Origin: Hydractinia symbiolongicarpus
Taxonomy: Eukaryota; Cnidaria; Hydrozoa; Anthoathecata; Hydractiniidae
Length of the DNA: 64,000 nt
Assembly (NCBI RefSeq): GCF_029227915.1
Contig: NC_079884.1
Coordinates: 29,824,001 to 29,888,000 of the forward strand
Reading direction: 5' to 3'
Below, in pieces: positions 52,501-64,000 of this stretch (its first letter is position 1; each line of letters opens with the position of its first letter). The position numbers were made by a program, and so were the translations under genes. The notes beneath the pieces were generated by a model, which ran no database searches, was not told the DNA's origin, and worked only from the letters and a program-made list of their open reading frames with translations.

Positions 52501-55500
52501 AAAGAAGTTTAATCGCCGGCAAACGAAAACCTGCGATTTCCCGTAAATCCCAGACTCGGCCCGTATAGTCAAAGGTATACAAAGAAAATACCCAGGGAGT
52601 AAACTCATTTCCCGAACGATTTTTTAAATTATTATTTCACCACTAAAGCCCATGAGACTTGTAGTTTTTAAAAATGTTTTCATTTTTGATGAGACGCCGA
52701 ATAAAAGGAGTTTAATCGTCGGCAAACGAAAACCCGCAATTTCCCGTAAATCCCGGACTCGGCCTGTATAGTCAAAAGTATACAAAGAAAGTACCCAGGG
52801 AGTAAACTCATTTCCCGAACGATTTTTTAAATTATTTTTTCACCACTAAAACGCATGAGACTTGTAGTTTTCAAAAATGTTTTCATTTTTGATGAGACGC
52901 TTAATGAAAGAGGTTTAATCGCCGGCAAACGAAAACCAGCGATTTCCCCTAAATCCCGGGCTTGGCCCGTGTAGTCGAATGTATACAAAGAAAGTACCCA
53001 AGGAGTAAACTGATTTCCCGAACAATTTTTCAAATTTTTTCTGCACCACTAGAACGAATGAGACTTGTAGTTTTCAAAAATGTTTTCATTTTTGATGAGA
53101 CGCTGAATAAAAGAAGTTTAATCGCCGGCAAACGAAAACCTGCGATTTCCCGTAAATCCCAGACTCGGCCCGTATAGTCAAAAGTATACAAAGAAAGTAC
53201 CCAGGGAGTAAACTCATTTCCCGAACGATTTTTTAAATTATTATTTCACCACCAAAAGCCCATGAGAATTGTAGTTTTTAAAAATGTTTTCATTTTTGAT
53301 GAGACGTTTAATGAAAGAGGTTTAATCGCCGGCAAACGAAAACCCGCGATTTCCCGCAAATCCCTGGCTTGGCCCGTATAGTCGAATGTATACAAAGAAA
53401 GCACCCTGTGAGTAAACTCATTTCCAGAAGGATTTTTTAAATTATTTTTTCACCACTAAAACGCATAAGATTTGTAGTTTTCAAAAATGTTTTCATTTTT
53501 GATGAGACGCTGATTAAACGAAGTTTAATCGCCGGCAAACGAAAACCCGCGATTTCCCGTAAATCCCAGGCTTGGCCCGTATAGTCAAAAGTATACAAAG
53601 AAAGTACCCAGGGAGTAAACTCATTTCCCGAACGATTTTTTAAATTATTTTTTCACCACTAAAACGCATGAGACTTGTAGTTTTCAAAATTGTTTTCATT
53701 TTTGATGAGACGCTGAATAAAAGAAGTTTAATCGCCGGCAAACGAAAACCCGCGATTTCCCGTAAATCCCGGGCTTGTCCCATATAGTCTAATGTATACA
53801 AAGAAATTACCCTGTGAGTAAACTCATTTCCAAAACGATTTTTTAAATTATCTTTTCACCACTAAATCGCATGAGACTTGTAGTTTTCAAAAATGTTTTC
53901 ATTTTTGATGAGACGCTGAATAAAAGAAGTTTAATCGGCGGCAAACGAAAACCTGCGATTTCCCGTAAATCCCAGACTCGGCCCGTATAGTCAAAAGTAT
54001 GCAAAGAAAGTACCCAGGGAGTAAACTCATTTCCCGAACGATTTTTTAAATTATTATTTCACCACTAAAGCCCATGAGACTTGTAGTTTTTAAAAATGTT
54101 TTCATTTTTGATGAGACGCTTAATGAAAGAAGTTTAATCGTCGGCAAACGAAAACCCGCGATTTCCCGTAAATCCCGGGCTTGGCCCGCATAGTCAAAAG
54201 TATACAAAGAAAGTACCCAGGCAGTAAACTCATTTTCCGAACGATTTTTTAAATTATTTTTTCACCACTAAAACGCATGAGACTTGTAGTTTTCAAAAAT
54301 GTTTTCATTTTTGATGAGACGCTGAATAAAAGAAGTTTAATCGCCGGCAAACGAAAACCTGCGATTTCCCGTAAATCCCGGGCTTGGCCCGTATAGTCGA
54401 ATGTATACAAATAAAGTACCCTGTGGGTAAACTCATTTCCAGAACGATTTTTTATATTATTTTTTCACCACTAAAACGCATGAGACATGTAGTTTTCAAA
54501 AATGTTTTCATTTTTGATGGGACGCTGAATAAAAGAAGTTTAATCGCCGGCAAACGAAAACCCGCGATTTCCCGTAAATCCCGGACTCGGCCTGTATAGT
54601 CAAAAGTATACAAAGAAAGTACCCAGGGAGTAAACTCATTTCCCGAACTATTTTTTAAATTATTTTTTCACCACTAAAACGCATGAGACTTGTAGTTTTC
54701 AAAAATGTTTATATTTTTGATGAGACGCTTAATGAAAGAGGTTTAATCGCCGGCAAACGAAAACCAGCGATTTCCCCTAAATCCCGGGCTTGGCCCATGT
54801 AGTCGAATGTATACAAAGAAAGTACCCAAGGAGTAAACTGATTTCCCGAACAATTTTTCAAATTTTTTCTGCACCACTAGAACGAATGAGACTTGTAGTT
54901 TTCAAAAATGTTTTCATTTTTGATGAGACGCTGAATAAAAGAAGTTTAATCGCCGGCAAACGAAAACCCGCGATTTCCCGCAAATCCCGGGCTTGGCCCG
55001 TATAGTCAAATGTATACAAAGAAAGTACCCTGTGAGTAAACTCATTTCCAGAAGGATTTTTTAAATTATTTTTTCACCACTAAAACGCATAAGATTTGTA
55101 GTTTTCAAAAATGTTTTCATTTTTGATGAGACGCTGAATAAACGAAGTTTAATCGCCGGCAAACGAAAACCCGCGATTTCCCGTAAATCCCAGGCTTGGC
55201 TCGTATAGTCAAAAGTATACAAAGAAAGTACCCAGGGAGTAAACTCATTTCCCGAACGATTTTTTAAATAATTTTTTCACCACTAAAACGCATGAGACTT
55301 CTAGTTTTCAAACTTGTTTTTATTTTTGATGAGACGCTGAATAAAAGAAGTTTAATCGCCGGCAAACGAAACCCGCGATTTCCCGTAAATCCCGGGCTTG
55401 TCCCGTATAGTCTAATGTATAGAAAGAAAGTACCCTGTGAGTAAACTCATTTCCAGAACGATTTTTTAAATTATCTTTTCACCACTAAATCGCATGAGAC

Positions 55501-56699
55501 TTGTGGTTTTCAAAAATGTTTTCATTTTTGATGAGACGCTGAATAAAAGAAGTTTAATCGCCGGCAAACGAAAACCTGCGATTTCCCGTAAATCCCAGAC
55601 TCGGCCCGTATAGTCAAAAGTATACAAAGAAAGTACCCAGGGAGTAAACTCATTTCCCGAACGATTTTTTAAATTATTTATTCACCACTAAAGCCCATGA
55701 GACTTGTAGTTTTTAAAAATGTTTTCATTTTTGATGAGACGCTTAATGAAAGAGGTTTAATTGCCGGCAAACGAAAACCCGCGATTTCCCGTAAATCCCG
55801 GGCTTGGCCCGTATGGTCAAAAGTATACAAAGAGAGTACCCAGGGGGTAAACTCATTTCCCGAACGATTTTTTAAATTATTTTTTCACCACTAAAATGCA
55901 TGACACTTGTAGTTTTCAAAAATGTTTTTATTTTTGATGAGACGCTGAATAAAAGAAGTTTAATCGCCGGCAAACAAAAACCCGCGATTTCCCGTAAATC
56001 CCAGACTCGGCCCGTATAGTCAAAAGTATACAAAGAAAGTACCCAGGGAGTAAACTCATTTCCCGAACGATTTTTTAAATTATTATTTCACCACTAAAGC
56101 CCATGAGACTTGTAGTTTTTAAAAATGTTTTCATTTTTGATAAGACGCTTAATGAAAGAGGTTTAATCGCCGGCAAACGAAAACCCGCGATTTCCCGTAA
56201 ATCCCGGGCTTGGCCCGTATAATCAAAAGTATACAAAGAAAGTACCCAGGGAGTAAACTCATTTCCCGAACGATTTTTTAAATTATTTTTTCACCACTAA
56301 AGCGCATGAGACTTGTAGTTTTCAAAAATGTTTTCATTTTTGATGAGACGCTGAATAAAAAAAGTTTAATCGCCGGCAAACGAAAACCTGCGATTTCCCG
56401 TAAATCCCAGACTCGGCCCGTATAGTCAAAAGTATACAAAGAAAGTACCCAGGGAGTAAACTCATTTCCCGAACGATTTTTTAATTTATCTTTTCACCAC
56501 TAAAACGCATGAGACTTGTAGTTTTCAAAAATGTTTTCATTTTTGATGAGACGTTGGATAAAAGAAGTTTAATCGCCGGCAAACGAAAACCTGCGATTTC
56601 CCGTAAATCCCGGGCTTGGCCCGTATAGTCGAATGTATACAAATAAAGTACCCTGTGAGTAAACTCATTTCCAGAACGATTTTTTAAATTATTTTTTCA
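28597..56699 (+). repeat. ~203-bp satellite array, right block
   Basis: About 138 monomers in the same orientation as the left block, resuming in the same phase where the left block stopped. Higher-order structure is plain: a block at 29374 recurs at 31395 (offset 2021 bp, ten monomers), a 600-bp block at 35234 recurs at 35834, an 812-bp unit at 38031 recurs at 38843, and 42081 recurs at 43298 (1217 bp). Variants with CCAGCGATTTCCCCTAAATCC, GATGCCTAATGAAAG or AAGCCCATGAGAC mark subfamilies. No gene was recognised in this 28 kb. Confidence 0.97.
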
Positions 56700-59600
56700 T
56701 CGCGGGTTTACGTTTGCCGGCGATTAAACATCTTTTATTCAGCGTCTCATCAAAAATGAAAACATTTTTAAAAACTACAAGTCTTATGCGTTTTAATGGT
56801 GAAAAAATAATTTAAAAAATCGTTCTGGAAATGAGTTTACAACCTGGGTACTTTCTTTGTATACTTTTGACTTTACAGGCCGAGTCCGGGAGTTACGGGA
56901 AACCACAGGTTTTCGTTTGCCGGCGATTAAACTTCTTTTATTCAGCGTCTAGTCAAAAATGAAAACAAGTTTGAAGACTACCAGTCTCATGCGTTTTAGT
57001 GGTGAAAAAGTAATTTAAAAAATCGTTCGGGAAATGAGTTTACTCCCTGGGTACTTTCTTTGTATACTTTTGACTATACGGGCCAAGCCCAGGACTTACG
57101 GAAAATCGCGGGTTTTCGTTTGCCGCCGATTAAACTTCTTTTATTCAGCGTCTCATCAAAAATGAAAACATTTTCGAAAACTACAAGTCTTATGCGTTTT
57201 AGTGGTGAAAAAATAATTTAAAAAATCGTTCTGGAAATGAGTTTACTCACAGGCTACTTTCTTTGTATACATTCGACTATACGGGCCAAGCCCGGGATTT
57301 ACGGGAAATCGCCGGTTTTCGTTTGCCGGCGATTAAACCTCTTTCATTAAGCGTCTCATCAAAAATGAAAACATTTTTGAAAACTACAAGTCTCATGCGT
57401 TTTAGTGGTGAAAAAAAAAATTAAAAAATCGTTCGGGAAATGAGTTTAACCCCTGGGTACTTTATTTGTATACATTCGACTACAATGGCCAAGCCCGGGA
57501 TTTAGGGGAAATCGCTGGTTTTCGTTTGCCGGCGATTGAGCCTCTTTCATTAAGCGTCTCATCAAAAATGAAAACATTTTTGAAAACTACAAGTCTTATG
57601 CATTTTAGTGGTGAAAAAATAATTTAAAAAATCGTTCGGAAAATGAGTTTACTCCCTGGGTACTTTCTTTGTATACTTTTGACTTTACAGGCCGAGTCCG
57701 GGAGTTACAGGAAACCACAGGTTTTCGTTTGCCGGCGATTAAACTTCTTTTATTCAGCGTCTAGTCAAAAATGAAAACAAGTTTGAAGATTACAAGTCTC
57801 ATGCGTTTTAGTGGTGAAAAAGTAATTTAAAAAATCGTTCGGGAAATGAGTTTACTCACTGGGTACTTTCTTTGTATACTTTTGACTATACGGGCCAAGC
57901 CCGGGACTTACGGAAAATCGCGGGTTTTCGTTTGCCGGCGATTAAACTTCTTTTATTCAGCGTCTCATCAAAAATGAAAACATTTTTAAAAACTACAAGT
58001 CTTATGCGTTTTAATGGTGAAAAAATAATTTAAAAAATCGTTCTGGAAATGAGTTTACAACCTGGGTACTTTCTTTGTATACTTTTGACTTTACAGGCCG
58101 AGTCCGGGAGTTACGGGAAACCACAGGTTTTCGTTTGCCGGCGATTAAACTTCTTTTATTCAGCGTCTAGTCAAAAATGAAAACAAGTTTGAAGACTACC
58201 AGTCTCATGCGTTTTAGTGGTGAAAAAGTAATTTAAAAAATCGTTCGGGAAATGAGTTTACTCCCTGGGTACTTTCTTTGTATACTTTTGACTATACGGG
58301 CCAAGCCCAGGACTTACGGAAAATCGCGGGTTTTCGTTTGCCGCCGATTAAACTTCTTTTATTCAGCGTCTCATCAAAAATGAAAACATTTTCGAAAACT
58401 ACAAGTCTTATGCGTTTTAGTGGTGAAAAAATAATTTAAAAAATCGTTCTGGAAATGAGTTTACTCACAGGCTACTTTCTTTGTATACATTCGACTATAC
58501 GGGCCAAGCCCGGGATTTACGGGAAATCGCCGGTTTTCGTTTGCCGGCGATTAAACCTCTTTCATTAAGCGTCTCATCAAAAATGAAAACATTTTTGAAA
58601 ACTACAAGTCTCATGCGTTTTAGTGGTGAAAAAAAAAATTAAAAAATCGTTCGGGAAATGAGTTTAACCCCTGGGTACTTTATTTGTATACATTCGACTA
58701 CAATGGCCAAGCCCGGGATTTAGGGGAAATCGCTGGTTTTCGTTTGCCGGCGATTGAGCCTCTTTCATTAAGCGTCTCATCAAAAATGAAAACATTTTTG
58801 AAAACTACAAGTCTTATGCATTTTAGTGGTGAAAAAATAATTTAAAAAATCGTTCGGAAAATGAGTTTACTCCCTGGGTACTTTCTTTGTATACTTTTGA
58901 CTTTACAGGCCGAGTCCGGGAGTTACAGGAAACCACAGGTTTTCGTTTGCCGGCGATTAAACTTCTTTTATTCAGCGTCTAGTCAAAAATGAAAACAAGT
59001 TTGAAGATTACAAGTCTCATGCGTTTTAGTGGTGAAAAAGTAATTTAAAAAATCGTTCGGGAAATGAGTTTACTCACTGGGTACTTTCTTTGTATACTTT
59101 TGACTATACGGGCCAAGCCCGGGACTTACGGAAAATCGCGGGTTTTCGTTTGCCGGCGATTAAACTTCTTTTATTCAGCGTCTCATCAAAAATGAAAACA
59201 TTTTTGAAAACTACAAGTCTTATGCGTTTTAATGGTGAAAAAATAATTTAAAAAATCGTTCTGGAAATGAGTTTACAACCTGGGTACTTTCTTTGTATAC
59301 TTTTGACTTTACAGGCCGAGTCCGGGAGTTACGGGAAACCACAGGTTTTCGTTTGCCGGCGATTAAACTTCTTTTATTCAGCGTCTAGTCAAAAATGAAA
59401 ACAAGTTTGAAGACTACCAGTCTCATGCGTTTTAGTGGTGAAAAAGTAATTTAAAAAATCGTTCGGGAAATGAGTTTACTCCCTGGGTACTTTCTTTGTA
59501 TACTTTTGACTATACGGGCCAAGCCCAGGACTTACGGAAAATCGCGGGTTTTCGTTTGCCGCCGATTAAACTTCTTTTATTCAGCGTCTCATCAAAAATG

Positions 59601-62600
59601 AAAACATTTTCGAAAACTACAAGTCTTATGCGTTTTAGTGGTGAAAAAATAATTTAAAAAATCGTTCTGGAAATGAGTTTACTCACAGGCTACTTTCTTT
59701 GTATACATTCGACTATACGGGCCAAGCCCGGGATTTACGGGAAATCGCCGGTTTTCGTTTGCCGGCGATTAAACCTCTTTCATTAAGCGTCTCATCAAAA
59801 ATGAAAACATTTTTGAAAACTACAAGTCTCATGCGTTTTAGTGGTGAAAAAAAAAATTAAAAAATCGTTCGGGAAATGAGTTTAACCCCTGGGTACTTTA
59901 TTTGTATACATTCGACTACAATGGCCAAGCCCGGGATTTAGGGGAAATCGCTGGTTTTCGTTTGCCGGCGATTGAGCCTCTTTCATTAAGCGTCTCATCA
60001 AAAATGAAAACATTTTTGAAAACTACAAGTCTTATGCATTTTAGTGGTGAAAAAATAATTTAAAAAATCGTTCGGAAAATGAGTTTACTCCCTGGGTACT
60101 TTCTTTGTATACTTTTGACAATACGCGCCGAGTCCGGGATTTACGAGAAATCGCGGGTTTTCGTTTGCCGGCGATTAAACTTCTTTTATTCAGCGTCCCA
60201 TCAAAAATGAAAACATTTTTGAAAACTACAAGTCTCATGCGTTTTAGTGGTGAAAAGATAATTTCAAAAATCGTTTTGGAAATGAGTTTACTCACAGGGT
60301 ACTTTCTTTGTATACATTCGACTATACGGGCCAAGCCCGGGATTTACGGGAAATCGCGGCTTTTCGTTTGCCGGCGATTAAACTTCTTTTATTCAGCGAC
60401 TCATCAAAAATGAAAACATTTTTAAAAACTACAAATCTCATGGGCTTTAGTGGTGAAAAAATAATTTAAAAAATCGTTTGGGAAATGAGTTTACACCCTG
60501 GGTACTTTCTTTGTATTCTTTTGACTATGCGGGCCGTGTCCGGGATTTACGGGAAATCGCAGGTTTTCGTTTGCCGGCGATTAAACTTCTTTTATTCAGC
60601 GTCTCATCAAAAACGAAAACATTTTTGAAAACTACAAGTCTCATGCGTTTTAGTGGTAAAAAAATAATTTAAAAAATCGTTCGGGAAATGAGTTTACTCC
60701 CTGGGTACTTTCTTTGTATACTTTTGATTATACGGGCCGAGTCCGGGGTTTACGGGAAATGGCGGGTTTTCGTTTGCCGGCGATTAAACTTCTTTTATTC
60801 AGCGTGTCAACAAAAATAAAAACATTTTTGAAAACTACAAGTCTCATGCGTTTTAGTGGTAAAAAGATAATTTAAAAAATCGTTTTGGAAATGAGTTTAC
60901 TCACAGGGTACTTTCTTTGTATACATTCGACTATACGGGCCAAGCCCGGGATTTACGGGAAATCGCGGGTTTTCGTTTGCCGACGATTAAACCACTTTCA
61001 TTAAGCGTCTCATCAAAAATGAAAACACTTCTGAAAACTACAAGTCTTACGCGTTTTAGTGGTGAAAAAATAATTTAAAAAATCGTTCGGGAAATGAGTT
61101 TACTCCCTGGGTACTTTCTTTGTATACTTTTCACTACACGGGCCAAGTCCGGGACTTACGGGAAGTCGCGGGTTTTCGTTTGCCGGCGATTAAACTTCTT
61201 TAATTCAGCGTCTCATCAAAAATGAAAACATTTTTAAAAACTACAAGTCTCATGGGCTTTAGTGGTGAAATAATAATTTATAAAATCGTTCGGGAAATGA
61301 GTTTACACCCTGGGTACTTTCTTTGTATACTTTTGACTATACGGGCCGAGACCGGGATTTACGGGAAATCGTAGGTTTTCGTTTGCCGGCGATTAAACTT
61401 CTTTTATTCAGCGTCTCATCAAAAATGAAAACATTTTTGAAAACTACAAGTCTCATGCGTTTTAGTGGTGAAAAGATAATTTAAAAAATCGTTTTGGGAA
61501 ATGAGTTTACTCCCTGGGTACTTTCTTTGTTAACTTTTGACTACACGGGCCGAGTCCGGGATTTACGGGAAATCGCAGGTTTTCGTTAGCCGGCGATTAA
61601 ACTTCTTTTATTCAGCGTCTCATCAAAAATGAAAACATTTTTGAAAACTACAAGTCTCATGCGTTTTAGTGGTGAAAAGATAATTTAAAAAATCGTTTTG
61701 GAAATGAGTTTACTCACAGGGTTCTTTCTTTGTATACATTCAACTATACGGGCCAAGCCCGGGATTTACGGTAAATTGCGGGTTTTTGTTTGCCGGCGAT
61801 TAAACCACTTTCATTAAGCGTCTCATCAAAAATGAAAACATTTCTGAAAACTACAAATCTCACGCATTTTAGTGGTGAAAAAATAATTTAAAAAATCGTT
61901 CGGGAAATGAGTTTACTCCCTGGGTACTTTCTTTGTATACTTTTGATTATACGGGCCGAGTCCGGGGTTTACGGGAAATGGCGGGTTTTCGTTTGCCGGC
62001 GATTAAACTTCTTTAATTCAGCGTCTCATCAAAAATGAAAACATTTTTAAAAACTACAAGTCTCATGGGCTTTAGTGGTGAAATAATAATTTATAAAATC
62101 GTTCGGGAAATGAGTTTACACCCTGGGTACTTTCTTTGTATACTTTTGACTATACGGGCCGAGACCGGGATTTACGGGAAATCGTAGGTTTTCGTTTGCC
62201 GGCGATTAAACTTCTTTTATTCAGCGTCTCATCAAAAATGAAAACATTTTTGAAAACTACAAGTCTCATGCGTTTTAGTGGTGAAAAGATAATTTAAAAA
62301 ATCGTTTTGGGAAATGAGTTTACTCCCTGGGTACTTTCTTTGTTAACTTTTGACTACACGGGCCGAGTCCGGGATTTACGGGAAATCGCAGGTTTTCGTT
62401 AGCCGGCGATTAAACTTCTTTTATTCAGCGTCTCATCAAAAATGAAAACATTTTTGAAAACTACAAGTCTCATGCGTTTTAGTGGTGAAAAGATAATTTA
62501 AAAAATCGTTTTGGAAATGAGTTTACTCACAGGGTTCTTTCTTTGTATACATTCAACTATACGGGCCAAGCCCGGGATTTACGGTAAATTGCGGGTTTTT

Positions 62601-64000
62601 GTTTGCCGGCGATTAAACCACTTTCATTAAGCGTCTCATCAAAAATGAAAACATTTCTGAAAACTACAAATCTCACGCATTTTAGTGGTGAAAAAATAAT
62701 TTAAAAAATCGTTCGGGAAATGAGTTTACTCCCTGGGTACTTTCTTTGTATACTTTTGATTATACGGGCCGAGTCCGGGGTTTACGGGAAATGGCGGGTT
62801 TTCGTTTGCCGGCGATTAAACTTCTTTTATTCAGCGTCTCATCAAAAATGAAAACATTTTTAAAGACTACAAGTCTCACGCGTTTTAGTGGTGAAAAAAT
62901 AATTTAAAAAATCGTTCGGGAAATGAGTTTACTCCCTGGGTACTTTCTTTGTATACTTTTCACTACACGGGCCAAGTCCGGGACTTACGGGAAGTCGCGG
63001 GTTTTCGTTTGCCGGCGATTAAACTTCTTTAATTCAGCGTCTCATCAAAAATGAAAACATTTTTAAAAACTACAAGTCTCATGGGCTTTAGTGGTGAAAT
63101 AATAATTTATAAAATCGTTCGGGAAATGAGTTTACACCCTGGGTACTTTCTTTGTATACTTTTGACTATACGGGCCGAGACCGGGATTTACGGGAAATCG
63201 TAGGTTTTCGTTTGCCGGTGATTAAACTTCTTTTATTCAGCGTCTCATCAAAAATGAAAACATTTTTGAAAACTACAAGTCTCATGCGTTTTAGTGGTGA
63301 AAAGATAATTTAAAAAATCGTTTTGGAAATGAGTTTACTCACAGGGTTCTTTCTTTGTATAGATTCGACTATACGGGCCAAGCCCGGGATTTACGGTAAA
63401 TCGCGGGTTTTTGTTTGCCGGCGATTAAACCACTTTCATTAAGCGTCTCATCAAAAATGAAAACATTTCTGAAAACTACAAATCTCACGCGTTTTAGTGC
63501 TGAAAAAATAATTTAAAAAATCGTACGGGAAATGAGTTTACTCCCTGGGTACTTTCTTTGTATACTTTTAACTACACGGGCCAAGTCCGGGACTTACTGG
63601 AAGTCGCGGGTTTTCGTTTGCCGGCGATTAAACTTCTTTATTTCAGCGTCTCATCAAAAATGAAAACATTTTTAAAAACTACAAGTCTCATGGGCTTTAG
63701 TGGTGAAATAATAATTTATAAAATCGTTCGGGAAATGAGTTTACACCCTGGGTACTTTCTTTGTATACTTTTGACTATACGGGCCGAGACCGGGATTTAC
63801 GGGAAATCGTAGGTTTTCGTTTGCCGGCGATTAAACTTCTTTTATTCAGCGTCTCATCAAAAATGAAAACATTTTTGAAAACTAAAAGTCTCATGCGTTT
63901 TAGTGGTGAAAAGATAATTTAAAAAATCGTTTTGGGAAATGAGTTTACTCCCTGGGTACTTTCTTTGTTAACTTTTGACTACACGGGCCGAGTCCGGGAT
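56700..64000 (-). repeat. ~203-bp satellite array, inverted block
   Basis: About 36 monomers of the same satellite in reverse orientation, running to the window end. The switch lies at ...AATTATTTTTTCA / TCGCGGGTTT around 56699-56700. From the junction to about 60050 a 1218-bp six-monomer unit is present nearly three times with very high identity (marker CACAGGCTAC at 57248, 58466 and 59684). Further on, a variant with TTTGTTAACTTTTGAC recurs at about 61529, 62341 and 63966 (offsets 812 and 1625 bp). Small open frames here are repeat artefacts. Confidence 0.97.

Noticed and set aside
60041-60413. Longer frames (97 and 102 codons) in the inverted array
   Set aside because: They arise from read-through of two adjacent satellite monomers, with no independent coding character.

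Overview
The window looks like nuclear DNA of a eukaryote, most likely an invertebrate animal. Evidence: long tandem satellite arrays, a tRNA-like sequence with pol III boxes, and one large Polinton/Maverick-type element (adintovirus-like endogenous DNA virus). The host species cannot be named from the sequence alone. About 45 kb is a roughly 203-bp satellite. It fills 1-9825 and 28597-56699 in one orientation and 56700-64000 in the opposite orientation, with several generations of higher-order repeats. The many 60-72 codon open frames in it are by-products of the satellite.

A non-satellite block of about 18.8 kb (9826-28596) splits a single satellite monomer. It contains short flanks (9826-10815 and 27901-28596, the latter with a tRNA-like sequence and a C/T-rich tract) around the Polinton at 10816-27900. 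The element has terminal inverted repeats (25 bp outermost; a 247-bp inner arm that looks identical on both sides). It carries the expected core: a DD35E retroviral-type integrase, a protein-primed family B DNA polymerase, an A32/FtsK-like packaging ATPase, a double-jelly-roll major capsid protein and a putative penton/minor capsid protein. Around these are a set of small, often membrane-associated proteins of Polinton type. I found no adenain-like maturation protease.

The genes form compact, virus-like blocks. Minus strand 11196-12955; plus strand 12994-15530 (penton-MCP-ATPase); plus 15708-17576; minus 17632-18912; plus 18953-20039; minus integrase 20233-21210; then plus SAP, SAP-RING and SAP-PolB (21302-27270). 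Almost every block ends at a near-perfect palindromic hairpin with a TTAC...GTAA stem (11152, 15541, 17595, 20194, 21590, 22745). These look like 3'-end/termination signals and recall the hairpin rule described for mimiviruses and virophages. Blocks diverge from short promoters with a shared layout.

The right end is the most unusual part. Three consecutive genes begin with a SAP-like DNA-binding domain. The second ends in a RING that closely resembles the MDM2/MDMX type. The third is the polymerase, which also carries two copies of a short helical module, one of them inserted just before palm motif A. The promoter, the 45-bp repeat and the hairpin upstream of these genes have been duplicated as a unit.

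Five genes carry one lesion each (three nonsense codons, two frameshifts), so this copy is probably defective, although the integrase and the inner inverted repeats look intact.
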